From NCBI GenBank assembly GCA_900754495.1, contig CAAEDC010000097.1, positions 1 to 14,622 on the forward strand: a stretch of 14,622 nt of DNA, given 5' to 3'. This stretch comes from Eggerthellaceae bacterium (GTDB lineage: Bacteria; Actinomycetota; Coriobacteriia; Coriobacteriales; Eggerthellaceae). A program made the translations under genes and the position numbers. This document shows positions 6,576 to 13,981 of this stretch, piece after piece. The notes beneath the pieces are model-generated. The model saw only the letters and a list, made by a program, of their open reading frames with translations. It searched no databases and had not been told where the DNA came from. Position 1 is the first letter of the stretch. Every line of letters starts with the position of its first letter.

Positions 6576-6721
6576 TATAAACTCGATCCAACAATAGAGC
6601 GATCGCTGAATAACGCAATCGGTGAATAATTCAAAATATGAGAATTATCTGGGATAACGATAAATGTTTGAATGTTTAGTGAATAACTGCCAATTCTGCG
6701 CGAAGGCATCGGGGCGGCCCT

Positions 6722-6727
6722 TATAGT
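6722..6727 (+). promoter_or_regulatory. Possible -10 element of the MarR-like gene
   Basis: TATAGT, the same hexamer as in the ABC operon promoter, lies 42 bases before the MarR ATG. No good -35 is found 16-18 bases upstream (around 6699), so it is either activator-dependent or spurious. Confidence 0.35.
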
Positions 6728-6769
6728 GTGCGCTGCTGATTTTAAGGAAAAGAGAAAGAAGGACGCACC

Positions 6770-7246
6770 ATGAATGAAGCAACCGCCACGCTGGCGCAGC
6801 TGAAGAAGGCCAGCAAGCTGACCCGCCTCGCCTTCCGCAAAAACGGTCCCAAAAGCTACGAGCGCGGCCAGGGCGCGCTGATGAACGCTCTGCTCGCCAA
6901 CGACGGCGCCACCCAGCGCGAGCTCGTGAAGATCCTGGGTTGGGATCGTTCCGCCCTCAAGGACACCGTCAAGAAGGCCGAGCGCAACGGCTACGTCGCC
7001 ATCGGCGACCACGAGGACAAGCACACCTACACCGTCAGCCTCACCGACGAGGGCAAGAAGATCGCCGAGAAGCGCGTCGCCGCCAACGACAAGACCGCCG
7101 AGGAGATCCTCGAGTGCCTGTCCGCCGAGGAGGTCGCCCAGCTCAACGCCATCACCGAGAAGCTGATCCTGGGCATCAAGGACAAGGGCGTCAACGGCAA
7201 GAAGAAGGGTCGCAAGGCGCACCATCATCACTGCTGCCACTGCTAA
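6770..7246 (+). CDS. MarR-like winged-helix regulator with HHHHCCHC tail
   Basis: A 158-residue protein. The core reads as a MarR-type winged helix: an N-terminal dimerisation helix, GQGALMNALLANDGATQRELVKILG, the recognition helix RSALKDTVKKAERNGYV, the wing DHEDKHTYTVSLTDEG, and C-terminal helices that complete the dimer. MarR proteins repress or activate genes in response to small ligands, oxidation or, as in ZitR/AdcR, metal. The last 14 residues are a basic linker followed by HHHHCCHC (151-158), a very dense set of soft-metal ligands right at the C-terminus. The ATG has GAAGGA six bases upstream. The gene is monocistronic, divergent from the XRE operon, and followed by a terminator at 7325. 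No obvious target gene adjoins it. Confidence 0.88.
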   Translation: MNEATATLAQLKKASKLTRLAFRKNGPKSYERGQGALMNALLANDGATQRELVKILGWDRSALKDTVKKAERNGYVAIGDHEDKHTYTVSLTDEGKKIAEKRVAANDKTAEEILECLSAEEVAQLNAITEKLILGIKDKGVNGKKKGRKAHHHHCCHC

Positions 7247-7324
7247 CGCCGCAGCGTCCAGGCGCATCCGATCGGCGGCTCAGCAGCACGCCGCCCGCCA
7301 GCCGATCCGTTAGCATGACGTTAC

Positions 7325-7359
7325 AAGCCCGGCCGTCCGCAAGGTGCCGGGCTTTCTTT
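7325..7359 (+). terminator. Intrinsic terminator after the MarR-like gene
   Basis: AAGCCCGGC (7325-7333) pairs perfectly with GCCGGGCTT (7346-7354) across a 12-base loop, followed by TCTTT. It separates the MarR gene from the aminotransferase gene. Confidence 0.8.
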
Positions 7360-7408
7360 GTGCCATAATCGGGCGAAAGCTTTCAACAGCGGGGAAGGGG
7401 ACGCGATC

Positions 7409-8590
7409 ATGATCAACGAGAGGATGCTGGCGCTGGGCAACGAGCCGTCGGCGATTCGCGAGCTGTTCGCCTACGGGCTGCAGCGCAAGGCGGAGATCGG
7501 CGCGGACAAGGTGTTCGACTTCAGCTTGGGCAATCCTTCGGTTCCCTCTCCCGATGCCGTGCGCGAGGCGATCGTCGAGGCGCTTGACGAGCCCGCGTGC
7601 GCGCTGCACGGGTACACGCCGGCTCAGGGCACGCCCGCCGTGCGCGCCGCGGTCGCCGACAGCATTCAGCGCCGCTACGGCTGCGAGGCTTCCCCCGACC
7701 ATGTCTACATGACCGCGGGCGCCGCCGCCGGGCTTGCCATCTCCCTTGCCGCCGTCACGCGTCCGGATGACGAGGTCATCGTCGTGACGCCGTATTTCCC
7801 CGAGTACAAGGTGTTCATCGAGAGCGCGGGCTGCGCGTGCGTCGAGGTTCCGGCGCGCGAACCCGATTTCCAGCTGGATGCCGCCGCGATCGCGGCGGCG
7901 ATCACGCCCAAGACGAGCGCGCTCATCATCGACTCGCCCAACAACCCCACCGGCGCCGTGTACGGACGCGAAGCGCTGGAGGAGCTGGCCTCCGTCCTGC
8001 GCGCCAAGGAGGCGGAGCTCGGCATCAAGATCTACCTGATCAGCGACGAGCCCTATCGCGAGATCGCCTATGGCGCCGAGGTTCCGTGGGTGCCCGCCGT
8101 CTACAGCCGCACGATCGTGTGCTATTCCTACTCCAAATCGCTGTCGCTGCCGGGCGAGCGCATCGGCTGGCTTTACGCTGCGGACCAGATGGGGGCCGAA
8201 GCCGACGACGTCTATGCCGCGATCTGCGGCGCGGGCCGCGCGCTGGGGTTCGTGTGCGCTCCGGCGCTGTTCCAGCGCGTGATCGAGCGCTGCATCGACG
8301 AGCCGAGCGACGTGCGGGCCTATGCGGAAAACCGCGAGCTTCTGACCGGCGGTCTTTCCGAGCTGGGCTACGAGTACGTCGAGCCGCAAGGCGCGTTCTA
8401 CCTGTGGGTGCGCGCGTTGGAGCCCGATGCCCAGGCGTTCGCCGAGCGCGCCAAGGCGCACGAGCTGCTGCTCGTGCCCTCGGACAGCTTCGGCGTTACG
8501 GGCTGGGTGCGCATCGGCTACTGCGTGGACGCCGACGTCATCCGCAACAGCATGCCCGCGTTCAAGGCGCTTGCCGAGGAATACCGGTAG
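7409..8590 (+). CDS. PLP-dependent class I/II aminotransferase
   Basis: A 393-residue fold-type I aminotransferase (AspB-like), which moves an amino group between an amino acid and a 2-oxo acid in the cytoplasm. Visible features: the N-terminal FDFSLGNPSVP substrate segment, HGYTPAQGTPAVRAAVA, the TAGAAAGL cofactor phosphate region, the IDSPNNPTGAVY loop whose Asn contacts PLP, ISDEPYRE with the PLP-ring Asp and Tyr, SYSKSLSLPGERIGW with the Schiff-base lysine K243, and a C-terminal VRIGYC carrying the substrate carboxylate Arg. ATG 7409 is preceded by GGGGAAGGGG at eight bases. An earlier in-frame ATG at 7358 would overlap the terminator and adds non-conserved residues. CATAAT at 7364-7369 could be a -10. 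The preferred amino acid cannot be told from sequence. Confidence 0.93.
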   Translation: MINERMLALGNEPSAIRELFAYGLQRKAEIGADKVFDFSLGNPSVPSPDAVREAIVEALDEPACALHGYTPAQGTPAVRAAVADSIQRRYGCEASPDHVYMTAGAAAGLAISLAAVTRPDDEVIVVTPYFPEYKVFIESAGCACVEVPAREPDFQLDAAAIAAAITPKTSALIIDSPNNPTGAVYGREALEELASVLRAKEAELGIKIYLISDEPYREIAYGAEVPWVPAVYSRTIVCYSYSKSLSLPGERIGWLYAADQMGAEADDVYAAICGAGRALGFVCAPALFQRVIERCIDEPSDVRAYAENRELLTGGLSELGYEYVEPQGAFYLWVRALEPDAQAFAERAKAHELLLVPSDSFGVTGWVRIGYCVDADVIRNSMPAFKALAEEYR

Positions 8591-8602
8591 GCGGCATTCA
8601 TC

Positions 8603-8621
8603 CGGGAGGGCCTTCCTCCCG
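8603..8621 (+). terminator. First hairpin after the aminotransferase gene
   Basis: CGGGAGG (8603-8609) pairs with CCTCCCG (8615-8621) over a five-base loop, 12 bases after the stop codon. There is no U-tract; it may protect the transcript 3' end rather than terminate. Confidence 0.4.
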
Positions 8622-8641
8622 CAGCGGACATCCGGCCAAAT

Positions 8642-8676
8642 CGGGGCGAAGGTGATCCTTCGCCCCGTTCATTCTG
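8642..8676 (+). terminator. Terminator between aminotransferase and sugar mutase genes
   Basis: CGGGGCGAAGG (8642-8652) pairs perfectly with CCTTCGCCCCG (8657-8667) over the loop TGAT, followed by the T-rich TTCATTCTGT. TACAAT at 8680-8685, just beyond, could be the -10 of the sugar mutase gene, but no clear -35 is visible. Confidence 0.72.
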
Positions 8677-8756
8677 TCGTACAATGAGAAAGTTGGAGCT
8701 GATCCGCGGCGCATCGCGCCGCTTGCTCGCGCACGGCACGACGAGAAAGGTGCACG

Positions 8757-10499
8757 ATGACCACTGTCGCAGAAATCAAAGAGCGTCTGAACGTTTGGCT
8801 GGAAAACGTCGAGGACGAGGAGCTGTCCGAAGAGCTCTCCCGGCTCGCCGTCGATCTGGAGGCGGGCGCCGAGGGCGCGGAAGCCGCCGTCGCGGACGCG
8901 TTCTTCCAGGATCTCGAGTTCGGCACCGCCGGCCTGCGCGGCGTGATCGGCGCCGGCACCAACCGCATGAACCGCTACACGGTCGCCCGCGCCACCCAGG
9001 GTTTGGCCGACTACCTCAACGCGCATTTCGAGAACCCCTCGGTCGCCATCGCGCGCGACTCGCGCCACAAGGGCCGCGAGTTCTCGCGCATCGCCGCCTG
9101 CGTGCTGGCGGCCAACGGCATCCGCTCGCTGCTGTACACGCGCCTGGAGCCCACGCCGGCGCTGTCGTTCGCCGTGCGCGACCTGGGCTGCTCGGCGGGC
9201 ATCAACATGACCGCCAGCCACAACCCCGCCGCCTACAACGGTTACAAGGTGTACGGCCCCGACGGCTGCCAGATCACGAGCGATGCGGCGGCCGAGATCT
9301 CCGAGCGCATCGCGCGGCTGGGCTACTTCCCCACCGAGGGCGCCGAGTCCGCCAAGATCGACGACTACCAGCAGGCCTGCTTCGACGGGCGCATCTCGTG
9401 GATCGGCGAGGACACGCTCGCCCGCTTCATGGACGCCGTGCTGGAGCAGTCCCAGGAGACCCCCGAGGAATCGGCGGAGCCCATCCGCGTCCTGTACACG
9501 CCGCTGTGCGGAACGGGCCTGGAGTGCGTCAGCCAGGTGCTCGGGCGCATCGGCATCCCGTACCTGGACGTGGTTCCCGGCCAGGACCAGCCGGATGGCG
9601 ATTTCCCCACCTGCGAATACCCCAATCCCGAGGAGCGCGCCGCGCTGCAGGCCGGCATCGACAAATGCCGCAGCTGGAAGGAGATGGGCAAACCGTTCGA
9701 CCTGCTGCTGGCGACCGACCCCGACGCCGACCGCGTGGGCGTGGCCTGCGAGGACGGCGACGACTACACGCTCGTCACGGGCAACGAGATGGGCATCCTG
9801 CTGATGGACTACCTGGCGGGCCGCCGCGCCGCGCGCGGCGAGGATCTGTCGCGCCTCGTCGCGGTGACCACGATCGTGTCCTCCGCGATGTGCGACGACG
9901 TCGCCGCCCATTACGGCTTCGAGCTGCGCCGCACGCTCACCGGCTTCAAGTACATCGGCGAGCAGATCGGCTGCCTCGAGGCGGCGGGCGAGGCGGACCG
10001 CTTCATGTTCGGCTTCGAGGAGAGCTACGGATACCTTGCGGGCACCCACGTGCGCGACAAAGACGCCGTCGTCGCCAGCATGCTCATCGTCCAGATGGCG
10101 CGCCACTACCGCAAGCAGGGCATGACGCTCGTCCAGGCGATGCGCGCGCTCTACGACAAGTTCGGCTGGCAGACCAACCGCACCATCTCGCTGGCGTATC
10201 CCGGCGCCGACGGAGCGCAGCGCATGGCCGACATCATGGCGGGCCTGCGCGCGCAGCCTCCCGCGCAGGTCGCCGGCCGCGACGTGGCGGAGGTCGTCGA
10301 CTACGCCAAGGGCGTGGGAGACCTGCCCAAGGCGAACGTGGTCGAGTTCCGCCTGGCGGGTGGCGGCAAGCTGATCGTGCGCCCCAGCGGCACCGAGCCC
10401 AAGATCAAGGCGTACCTGTTCGCCAAGGCCCCCGACCAGACAGGCGCCGACGCCATGCTCGACGCCCTCGAGCAATCCGCCCGCGAACTCTTAGCCTAA
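8757..10499 (+). CDS. Phospho-sugar mutase (phosphoglucomutase/phosphomannomutase, PgcA type)
   Basis: A 580-residue cytoplasmic enzyme of the alpha-D-phosphohexomutase superfamily, interconverting hexose 1- and 6-phosphates to feed cell-wall, glycolipid or storage-sugar synthesis. The four family motifs are all present: the catalytic phosphoserine loop TASHNPAAYNGYK with S154, the metal loop DPDADRVG (321-328), the sugar-binding loop GFEESYGY (419-426) and the C-terminal phosphate site RPSGTEPKIK (542-551). The N-terminal FGTAGLRG motif is also intact. Length agrees with the roughly 580-residue PgcA branch rather than the 450-residue GlmM/ManB branch. ATG 8757 has AGAAAGG upstream. It stands alone between terminators, and its stop codon TAA overlaps the first bases of a 33-bp hairpin element. 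Glucose versus mannose preference is not decided by sequence. Confidence 0.95.
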   Translation: MTTVAEIKERLNVWLENVEDEELSEELSRLAVDLEAGAEGAEAAVADAFFQDLEFGTAGLRGVIGAGTNRMNRYTVARATQGLADYLNAHFENPSVAIARDSRHKGREFSRIAACVLAANGIRSLLYTRLEPTPALSFAVRDLGCSAGINMTASHNPAAYNGYKVYGPDGCQITSDAAAEISERIARLGYFPTEGAESAKIDDYQQACFDGRISWIGEDTLARFMDAVLEQSQETPEESAEPIRVLYTPLCGTGLECVSQVLGRIGIPYLDVVPGQDQPDGDFPTCEYPNPEERAALQAGIDKCRSWKEMGKPFDLLLATDPDADRVGVACEDGDDYTLVTGNEMGILLMDYLAGRRAARGEDLSRLVAVTTIVSSAMCDDVAAHYGFELRRTLTGFKYIGEQIGCLEAAGEADRFMFGFEESYGYLAGTHVRDKDAVVASMLIVQMARHYRKQGMTLVQAMRALYDKFGWQTNRTISLAYPGADGAQRMADIMAGLRAQPPAQVAGRDVAEVVDYAKGVGDLPKANVVEFRLAGGGKLIVRPSGTEPKIKAYLFAKAPDQTGADAMLDALEQSARELLA

Positions 10500-10530
10500 T
10501 GAGAAAAAGGGACAGTCACTTTTTCTCATT
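10498..10530 (+). repeat. REP-like 33-bp hairpin element, copy 1
   Basis: Arms AATGAGAAAAAG (10498-10509) and CTTTTTCTCATT (10519-10530) are perfectly complementary around the loop GGACAGTCA. The element starts inside the TAA stop codon of the sugar mutase gene. Copy 2 at 11544 is its exact reverse complement over all 33 bases. Confidence 0.9.
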
Positions 10531-10543
10531 CTGACGCAAACGA

Positions 10544-10573
10544 CAAGGCCGCCTGCTCCGTAAGGCGGCCTTG
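10544..10573 (+). terminator. Terminator-like hairpin upstream of the hydrolase gene
   Basis: CAAGGCCGCCT (10544-10554) pairs perfectly with AGGCGGCCTTG (10563-10573) over an eight-base loop; the following CCTCTAT is only a weak U-tract. It is probably the original end of the sugar mutase transcript, with the 33-bp element inserted before it. Confidence 0.55.
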
Positions 10574-10620
10574 CCTCTATCGGGGCCCGGTCGATCCGGG
10601 ATGGTGGCAAGGAGGAAGCC

Positions 10621-11544
10621 ATGAACTACAAGATCACCAACATCGAGTACGGCATCGGTCCGTGGGGCACCGAGTTCCTCTACGGCATGGTGGGCAACCC
10701 CAAGCCGGACCAGATCGAGCAGAACGTCCATTCGGTGACGCTGATCCAGGCGGAGGATGGCGCCAACATCTTGGTGGATACCGGCGTCGACACGGATGAT
10801 CCGGTCAAGAAGGAGCTGTGGGACAGCCTCATCACCTGCTGCCACGGCGTCGCCTGGGCGCTCGAGCAGGTCGGCCTGGTGCCCGAGGATATCGATATCG
10901 TCATCCTCACGCACGCCCACCTCGATCATATCGGCGGCGTGCAGCGTTTCACCAACGCCCGCGTCTACATCCAGCAAGAGGAGTTCGAGGCCTGGGAGCG
11001 CATGTCGACGGATCCGGCGTATGCCCAGCTCACGCTCCCGGCCGCAATGGCGAGCGACTATCCGCCCATGCGCAGGATGATAGACGAGGGCCGCTTGGTC
11101 CTGCTCAACGGCGATGTGGTCAACTTCCTGCCCGGCATCGACCTGCGCGTGGCGCGGAACTGCCACTCGCTCGTCGAGCAGATGGTGGTCGTGCGCAACG
11201 AGGAGCCCGCCGCCGCCGCGCCGACCCTCGTGAACGAGCAGGGCGACCGGGTCGTCTCCAGCGTTTTGTCCGGAGCTTCCAGCCGAACGAGGACCTACAT
11301 CATCGGCGGCGATATCGCCCAACGCCCCGCCAACCTGACGGGCATGGGCGATTGGAAGGGCTACCTTGCCCCCATCCTCGGCCGCTCCGGCTCGGCGCTC
11401 AACCTGTTCAAAACGTACGAGTGGATCCTCCAGCAGATCGACGGCGATATGAGCCGCCTCGTGCTCACGCACGACTCCACGATGGGGGAGCGTTTCGAGA
11501 GCAAGCCCACCGCCGACGGCCTGGCCATCCACTACGTCTGCTAA
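10621..11544 (+). CDS. Metallo-beta-lactamase-fold hydrolase, lactonase-like
   Basis: A 307-residue cytoplasmic hydrolase with a two-metal site. Ligands are all visible: HAHLDH (H98, H100, D102, H103), H182 in NCHS, D231 in IIGGD and H284 in LTHD. The early VDTGVDTDD segment is the usual strand and turn of the fold. Pattern and order match the N-acyl-homoserine-lactonase/AttM-AiiA branch as well as general MBL hydrolases, so lactonase activity is possible but unproven. Residues about 190-220 carry an Ala/Pro-rich insert (EEPAAAAPTLVNEQ). AAGGAGG five bases before the ATG is a strong ribosome-binding site. The gene sits alone between two reverse-complementary 33-bp hairpin elements and is slightly less GC-rich (for example GATATCGATATC), which could indicate acquisition. 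Confidence 0.88.
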   Translation: MNYKITNIEYGIGPWGTEFLYGMVGNPKPDQIEQNVHSVTLIQAEDGANILVDTGVDTDDPVKKELWDSLITCCHGVAWALEQVGLVPEDIDIVILTHAHLDHIGGVQRFTNARVYIQQEEFEAWERMSTDPAYAQLTLPAAMASDYPPMRRMIDEGRLVLLNGDVVNFLPGIDLRVARNCHSLVEQMVVVRNEEPAAAAPTLVNEQGDRVVSSVLSGASSRTRTYIIGGDIAQRPANLTGMGDWKGYLAPILGRSGSALNLFKTYEWILQQIDGDMSRLVLTHDSTMGERFESKPTADGLAIHYVC

Positions 11545-11576
11545 ATGAGAAAAAGTGACTGTCCCTTTTTCTCATT
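11544..11576 (-). repeat. REP-like 33-bp hairpin element, copy 2 (inverted)
   Basis: AATGAGAAAAAG (11544-11555) and CTTTTTCTCATT (11565-11576) flank the loop TGACTGTCC, the reverse complement of the copy 1 loop. It begins at the last base of the TAA stop codon of the hydrolase gene, mirroring the position of copy 1. Confidence 0.9.
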
Positions 11577-11676
11577 TCCGCGCCCTGCCGGCTTGCGCGG
11601 CTGTCGGGGCGCGACTTGTGTAATTCCCCGTGCGGGCAGGTCGGGAGGGCGTTCGTTGCGCTAGACTTGTCGCACT

Positions 11677-12360
11677 ATGCATTACGACCTTCCCACGCTC
11701 ATATGCGCCGTCCTGGCGTTCGTCCCCGCGCTTGTGCTGCACGAGGCGGCGCATGCCCTTGCGGCCTACAAGCTGGGCGACCCGACGGCGAAATCGCGCG
11801 GCCGCCTGTCGCTCAACCCCGCCAAGCATATCGATCCGTTCGGCACGGTCATTCTGCCGCTGTGCCTGATGGCGATGAACATGCCCGTGTTCGGCTATGC
11901 GAAGCCGGTGCCGTACAATCCCGCCTACTTCGAGGATCCGCGCAAAGGCGACATGGTGGTGGGCTTCGCCGGACCTGCCGCCAACCTGTTGCAGGCGCTT
12001 GTCGGAGCCGCGCTCGCCGCCGCGCTGTGGTTCGCGCTGCCCATCGTGCAGCTCGCCTCCGCCAGCGATTTCGTCTACTACGCCTACTTCGTGTTCCTGC
12101 CGACGTACGTGATGACGAACCTGTGCCTGCTGTTCTTCAACATCATCCCGATCCCGCCGCTCGACGGCTCGTCGATCCTCATGTTCTTCCTGCCCAAGAA
12201 GCACCTGCGCACCTACTACAAAGTGCAGCAGTACGCCATGCCGATCCTGCTCGCCGTGCTGGTGCTCGTGCCGGCGATCCTGCCGCAGCTCAACATCATC
12301 GGGTGGTACATGGACGTGACGGCGGGCAACCTGTTCAGCTTGCTGTACTCGTGGATGTGA
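11677..12360 (+). CDS. Site-2 protease family (M50) membrane metalloprotease
   Basis: A 227-residue integral membrane zinc protease that cuts peptide bonds within the membrane. The zinc motif HEAAH is at residues 22-26, in the first membrane helix, and the third ligand is in PPLDGS with D163 (the family NPxDG motif, here PPLDG). Further features are the GFAGPAANLL helix and several hydrophobic helices up to the C-terminus. Size and layout fit the compact YwhC/Rip-like group without a PDZ domain. No ribosome-binding site precedes ATG 11677; TAGACT at 11662-11667 would place the transcript start within two or three bases of the ATG, so translation may be leaderless. It is followed after seven bases by scpA, an order seen in many Gram-positive genomes; the target protein is unknown. 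Confidence 0.92.
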   Translation: MHYDLPTLICAVLAFVPALVLHEAAHALAAYKLGDPTAKSRGRLSLNPAKHIDPFGTVILPLCLMAMNMPVFGYAKPVPYNPAYFEDPRKGDMVVGFAGPAANLLQALVGAALAAALWFALPIVQLASASDFVYYAYFVFLPTYVMTNLCLLFFNIIPIPPLDGSSILMFFLPKKHLRTYYKVQQYAMPILLAVLVLVPAILPQLNIIGWYMDVTAGNLFSLLYSWM

Positions 12361-12367
12361 TGCGCGA

Positions 12368-13162
12368 GTGTCCTACCGTGTGCGCATAGATTCGTTCGAG
12401 GGTCCCTTCGATCTGCTCCTCTACCTGGTGAGCCGCCAGAAGGTCGACATCGGCGCCATCAACATCACGCAGATCGCCGACCAGTATCTGGCCGAGGTGT
12501 CCCGCATGGAGAACCTCGACCTGGACATCGCGAGCGATTTTCTGCTCGTCGCGTCCACGCTGCTCGAGATCAAGGCCGAAAGCCTCATTCCGCGCCAACG
12601 CGACGAGCTCGATTCGGAGATCGAGGAGCTCGCCCCCAGCGAGGCGCGCGACATGCTGGTCGAGCGCCTGCTCACCTACAAGCAATACAAAAACGCCGCC
12701 GGCGCCCTGCGCGCGCGCTTCGAAGCCGAGGGCCGCATGCACGCGCGCCCGTTCGGACCCGATGCGCCGTTCCTCAAGGCGATGCCCGACTTCCTGCGCG
12801 ACGTGACGCTGGACGGATTGGCGCTCATCGCCGCCCAGGCCTTCGCGCGACGCGAGGCGTTCCTGCTCGAGTCGGAGCACATCGCCGCCAAGCCCATTCC
12901 GGTCGAGGTGCATGTGCGCGCCATCCACCAGCGCATCCGCAACAAGAAGACGCTGCGCTTCTCGGAGCTCGTCGACGACCAGACTCCGACGCCGGTCGTC
13001 GTCGTCACGTTCCTGGCGATCCTCGAGCTGTACAAGCGCTCGATGGTGACGCTGCGCCAAAACGAGCAGTTCGGCGATATCGACATCGCGTACATCGAGG
13101 GATCCGGCGAGCTCGACCTGACGGGCGACGATGCCCTCACCTCGGTGGGGGAGGAAGGATAG
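12368..13162 (+). CDS. scpA: Segregation and condensation protein A (kleisin)
   Basis: A 264-residue kleisin that, with ScpB, bridges the heads of SMC to form the condensin complex needed for chromosome segregation. The N-terminus has the classic FEGPFDLLLYLV motif, followed by IxxITxQYL-type sequence (NITQIADQYL) and ASDFLLVASTLLEIKAESLIP, all hallmarks of the SMC-neck-binding domain. The C-terminal TPVVVVTFLAILELYKRSMVTLRQNEQFGDI is the winged-helix domain that binds the SMC cap. I chose GTG 12368, giving MSYRVRIDSFEGP as in homologues; an ATG overlapping the protease stop (12360) is out of frame. It lies in an operon seven bases after the protease gene and two bases before scpB. Confidence 0.96.
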   Translation: MSYRVRIDSFEGPFDLLLYLVSRQKVDIGAINITQIADQYLAEVSRMENLDLDIASDFLLVASTLLEIKAESLIPRQRDELDSEIEELAPSEARDMLVERLLTYKQYKNAAGALRARFEAEGRMHARPFGPDAPFLKAMPDFLRDVTLDGLALIAAQAFARREAFLLESEHIAAKPIPVEVHVRAIHQRIRNKKTLRFSELVDDQTPTPVVVVTFLAILELYKRSMVTLRQNEQFGDIDIAYIEGSGELDLTGDDALTSVGEEG

Positions 13163-13164
13163 AG

Positions 13165-13977
13165 ATGTTCCAAGGCCTGCGGGAAAGCCAGCTTGCCGGC
13201 GCGATCGAGGCGATGCTGTTCGTCACCGACGAGCCGGTCGGCGTCATCACGTTGGCGGACATGCTGGAAGTCGACCCCGCCCAGGTGGAGGCGGCGTTGG
13301 TCGAGCTGCGCGACAAGCTCGCCGCCGAAGAGCGCGGCGTGCAGCTGCGCGAGGTGGCGGGCGGATGGCGCCTGTTCACCCATCCGGTGTACCACGAGCT
13401 CATCGAGAAGTACGTGATCTCCTGGGACACGCGCCGCCTGTCCCAGGCCGCGCTGGAGACGCTTGCCGTGGTGGCGTACAGCCAGCCGGTGACGCGCGGC
13501 CAGGTCGCGGCCGTGCGCGGCGTCAACTCCGACAGTTCCATCAATTCGCTGGTGGAGAAGGGCTTGCTGCGCGAGGCGGGCACGGCGGACGCGCCGGGCA
13601 ATCCCGTCCTGTACGCGACGACGCGCGCGTTTTTGGAGAAGTTCGGATTGCGCAGCACCGCCGATCTGCCCGATCTGGACCAGTTCGCGCCCGACGACCA
13701 GGCAAGGGCGTTCATCCGCGAGCGCTTGTCGGCGACGCGGACCGACATCGCGGCGCCGAGCGATCCGGAGGAGGCGATGGGCGTCGTGGCGGCTGCTGCC
13801 GCCGCGGCGGCGGGAGGTGCCGCCGACGACGGCGCGGCGACGTTCGCCCCGTCTGCCGACGATGCCGCCGAGCCCGGCGAGATGCCCTCGCCGTTCGCCG
13901 CGGCGCTCGCCCAGGGCCTCGGCGTGGTAGAGAAGATCGACTTCAGCACCTTGAAGTTCGAGACCGATGATGAGTAG
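13165..13977 (+). CDS. scpB: Segregation and condensation protein B with long C-terminal extension
   Basis: A 270-residue protein; the usual ScpB is about 190-200. The conserved winged-helix pair fills residues about 8-175: AIEAMLFVTDEPVGVITLADML, GVQLREVAGGWRLFTHPVY, LSQAALETLAVVAYSQPVTRGQVAAVRGVNSD and the LYATTRAFLEKFGL end. Residues about 176-270 are an extra acidic, Ala-rich tail with a poly-Ala stretch near 206-215 and a more ordered final FSTLKFETDDE. It works as a dimer on ScpA in the SMC complex. GGAAGGA, overlapping the end of scpA, lies just before the ATG, so the two are translationally coupled. The tail is not essential to the family; its role is unknown. Confidence 0.96.
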   Translation: MFQGLRESQLAGAIEAMLFVTDEPVGVITLADMLEVDPAQVEAALVELRDKLAAEERGVQLREVAGGWRLFTHPVYHELIEKYVISWDTRRLSQAALETLAVVAYSQPVTRGQVAAVRGVNSDSSINSLVEKGLLREAGTADAPGNPVLYATTRAFLEKFGLRSTADLPDLDQFAPDDQARAFIRERLSATRTDIAAPSDPEEAMGVVAAAAAAAAGGAADDGAATFAPSADDAAEPGEMPSPFAAALAQGLGVVEKIDFSTLKFETDDE

Positions 13978-13981
13978 ATTC

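Larger units (their letters stand above)
6240..6769. promoter_or_regulatory. Divergent control region between XRE and MarR genes
   Basis: About 530 bp lie between two divergent regulator genes. The XRE-proximal part is GC-rich and plain. From about 6410 there are two TGTC/GACA dyads (6422-6469), a 12-bp palindrome (6564-6575) and, from 6590, a clearly AT-rich stretch with three TGAATAA copies (6607, 6623, 6680) and a TTATC/GATAA dyad (6645-6657). This pattern is expected for a region with several regulator-binding sites and promoters in both directions. Confidence 0.6.

Noticed and set aside
8598..10475. Minus-strand open frame of 625 codons opposite the sugar mutase
   Set aside because: Mirror image of a gene with all catalytic motifs; no domain and no ribosome-binding site.
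10531..11543. Insertion sequence between the 33-bp elements
   Set aside because: The only gene inside is a metallo-hydrolase with an intact active site; there is no transposase, and no target-site duplication is visible.
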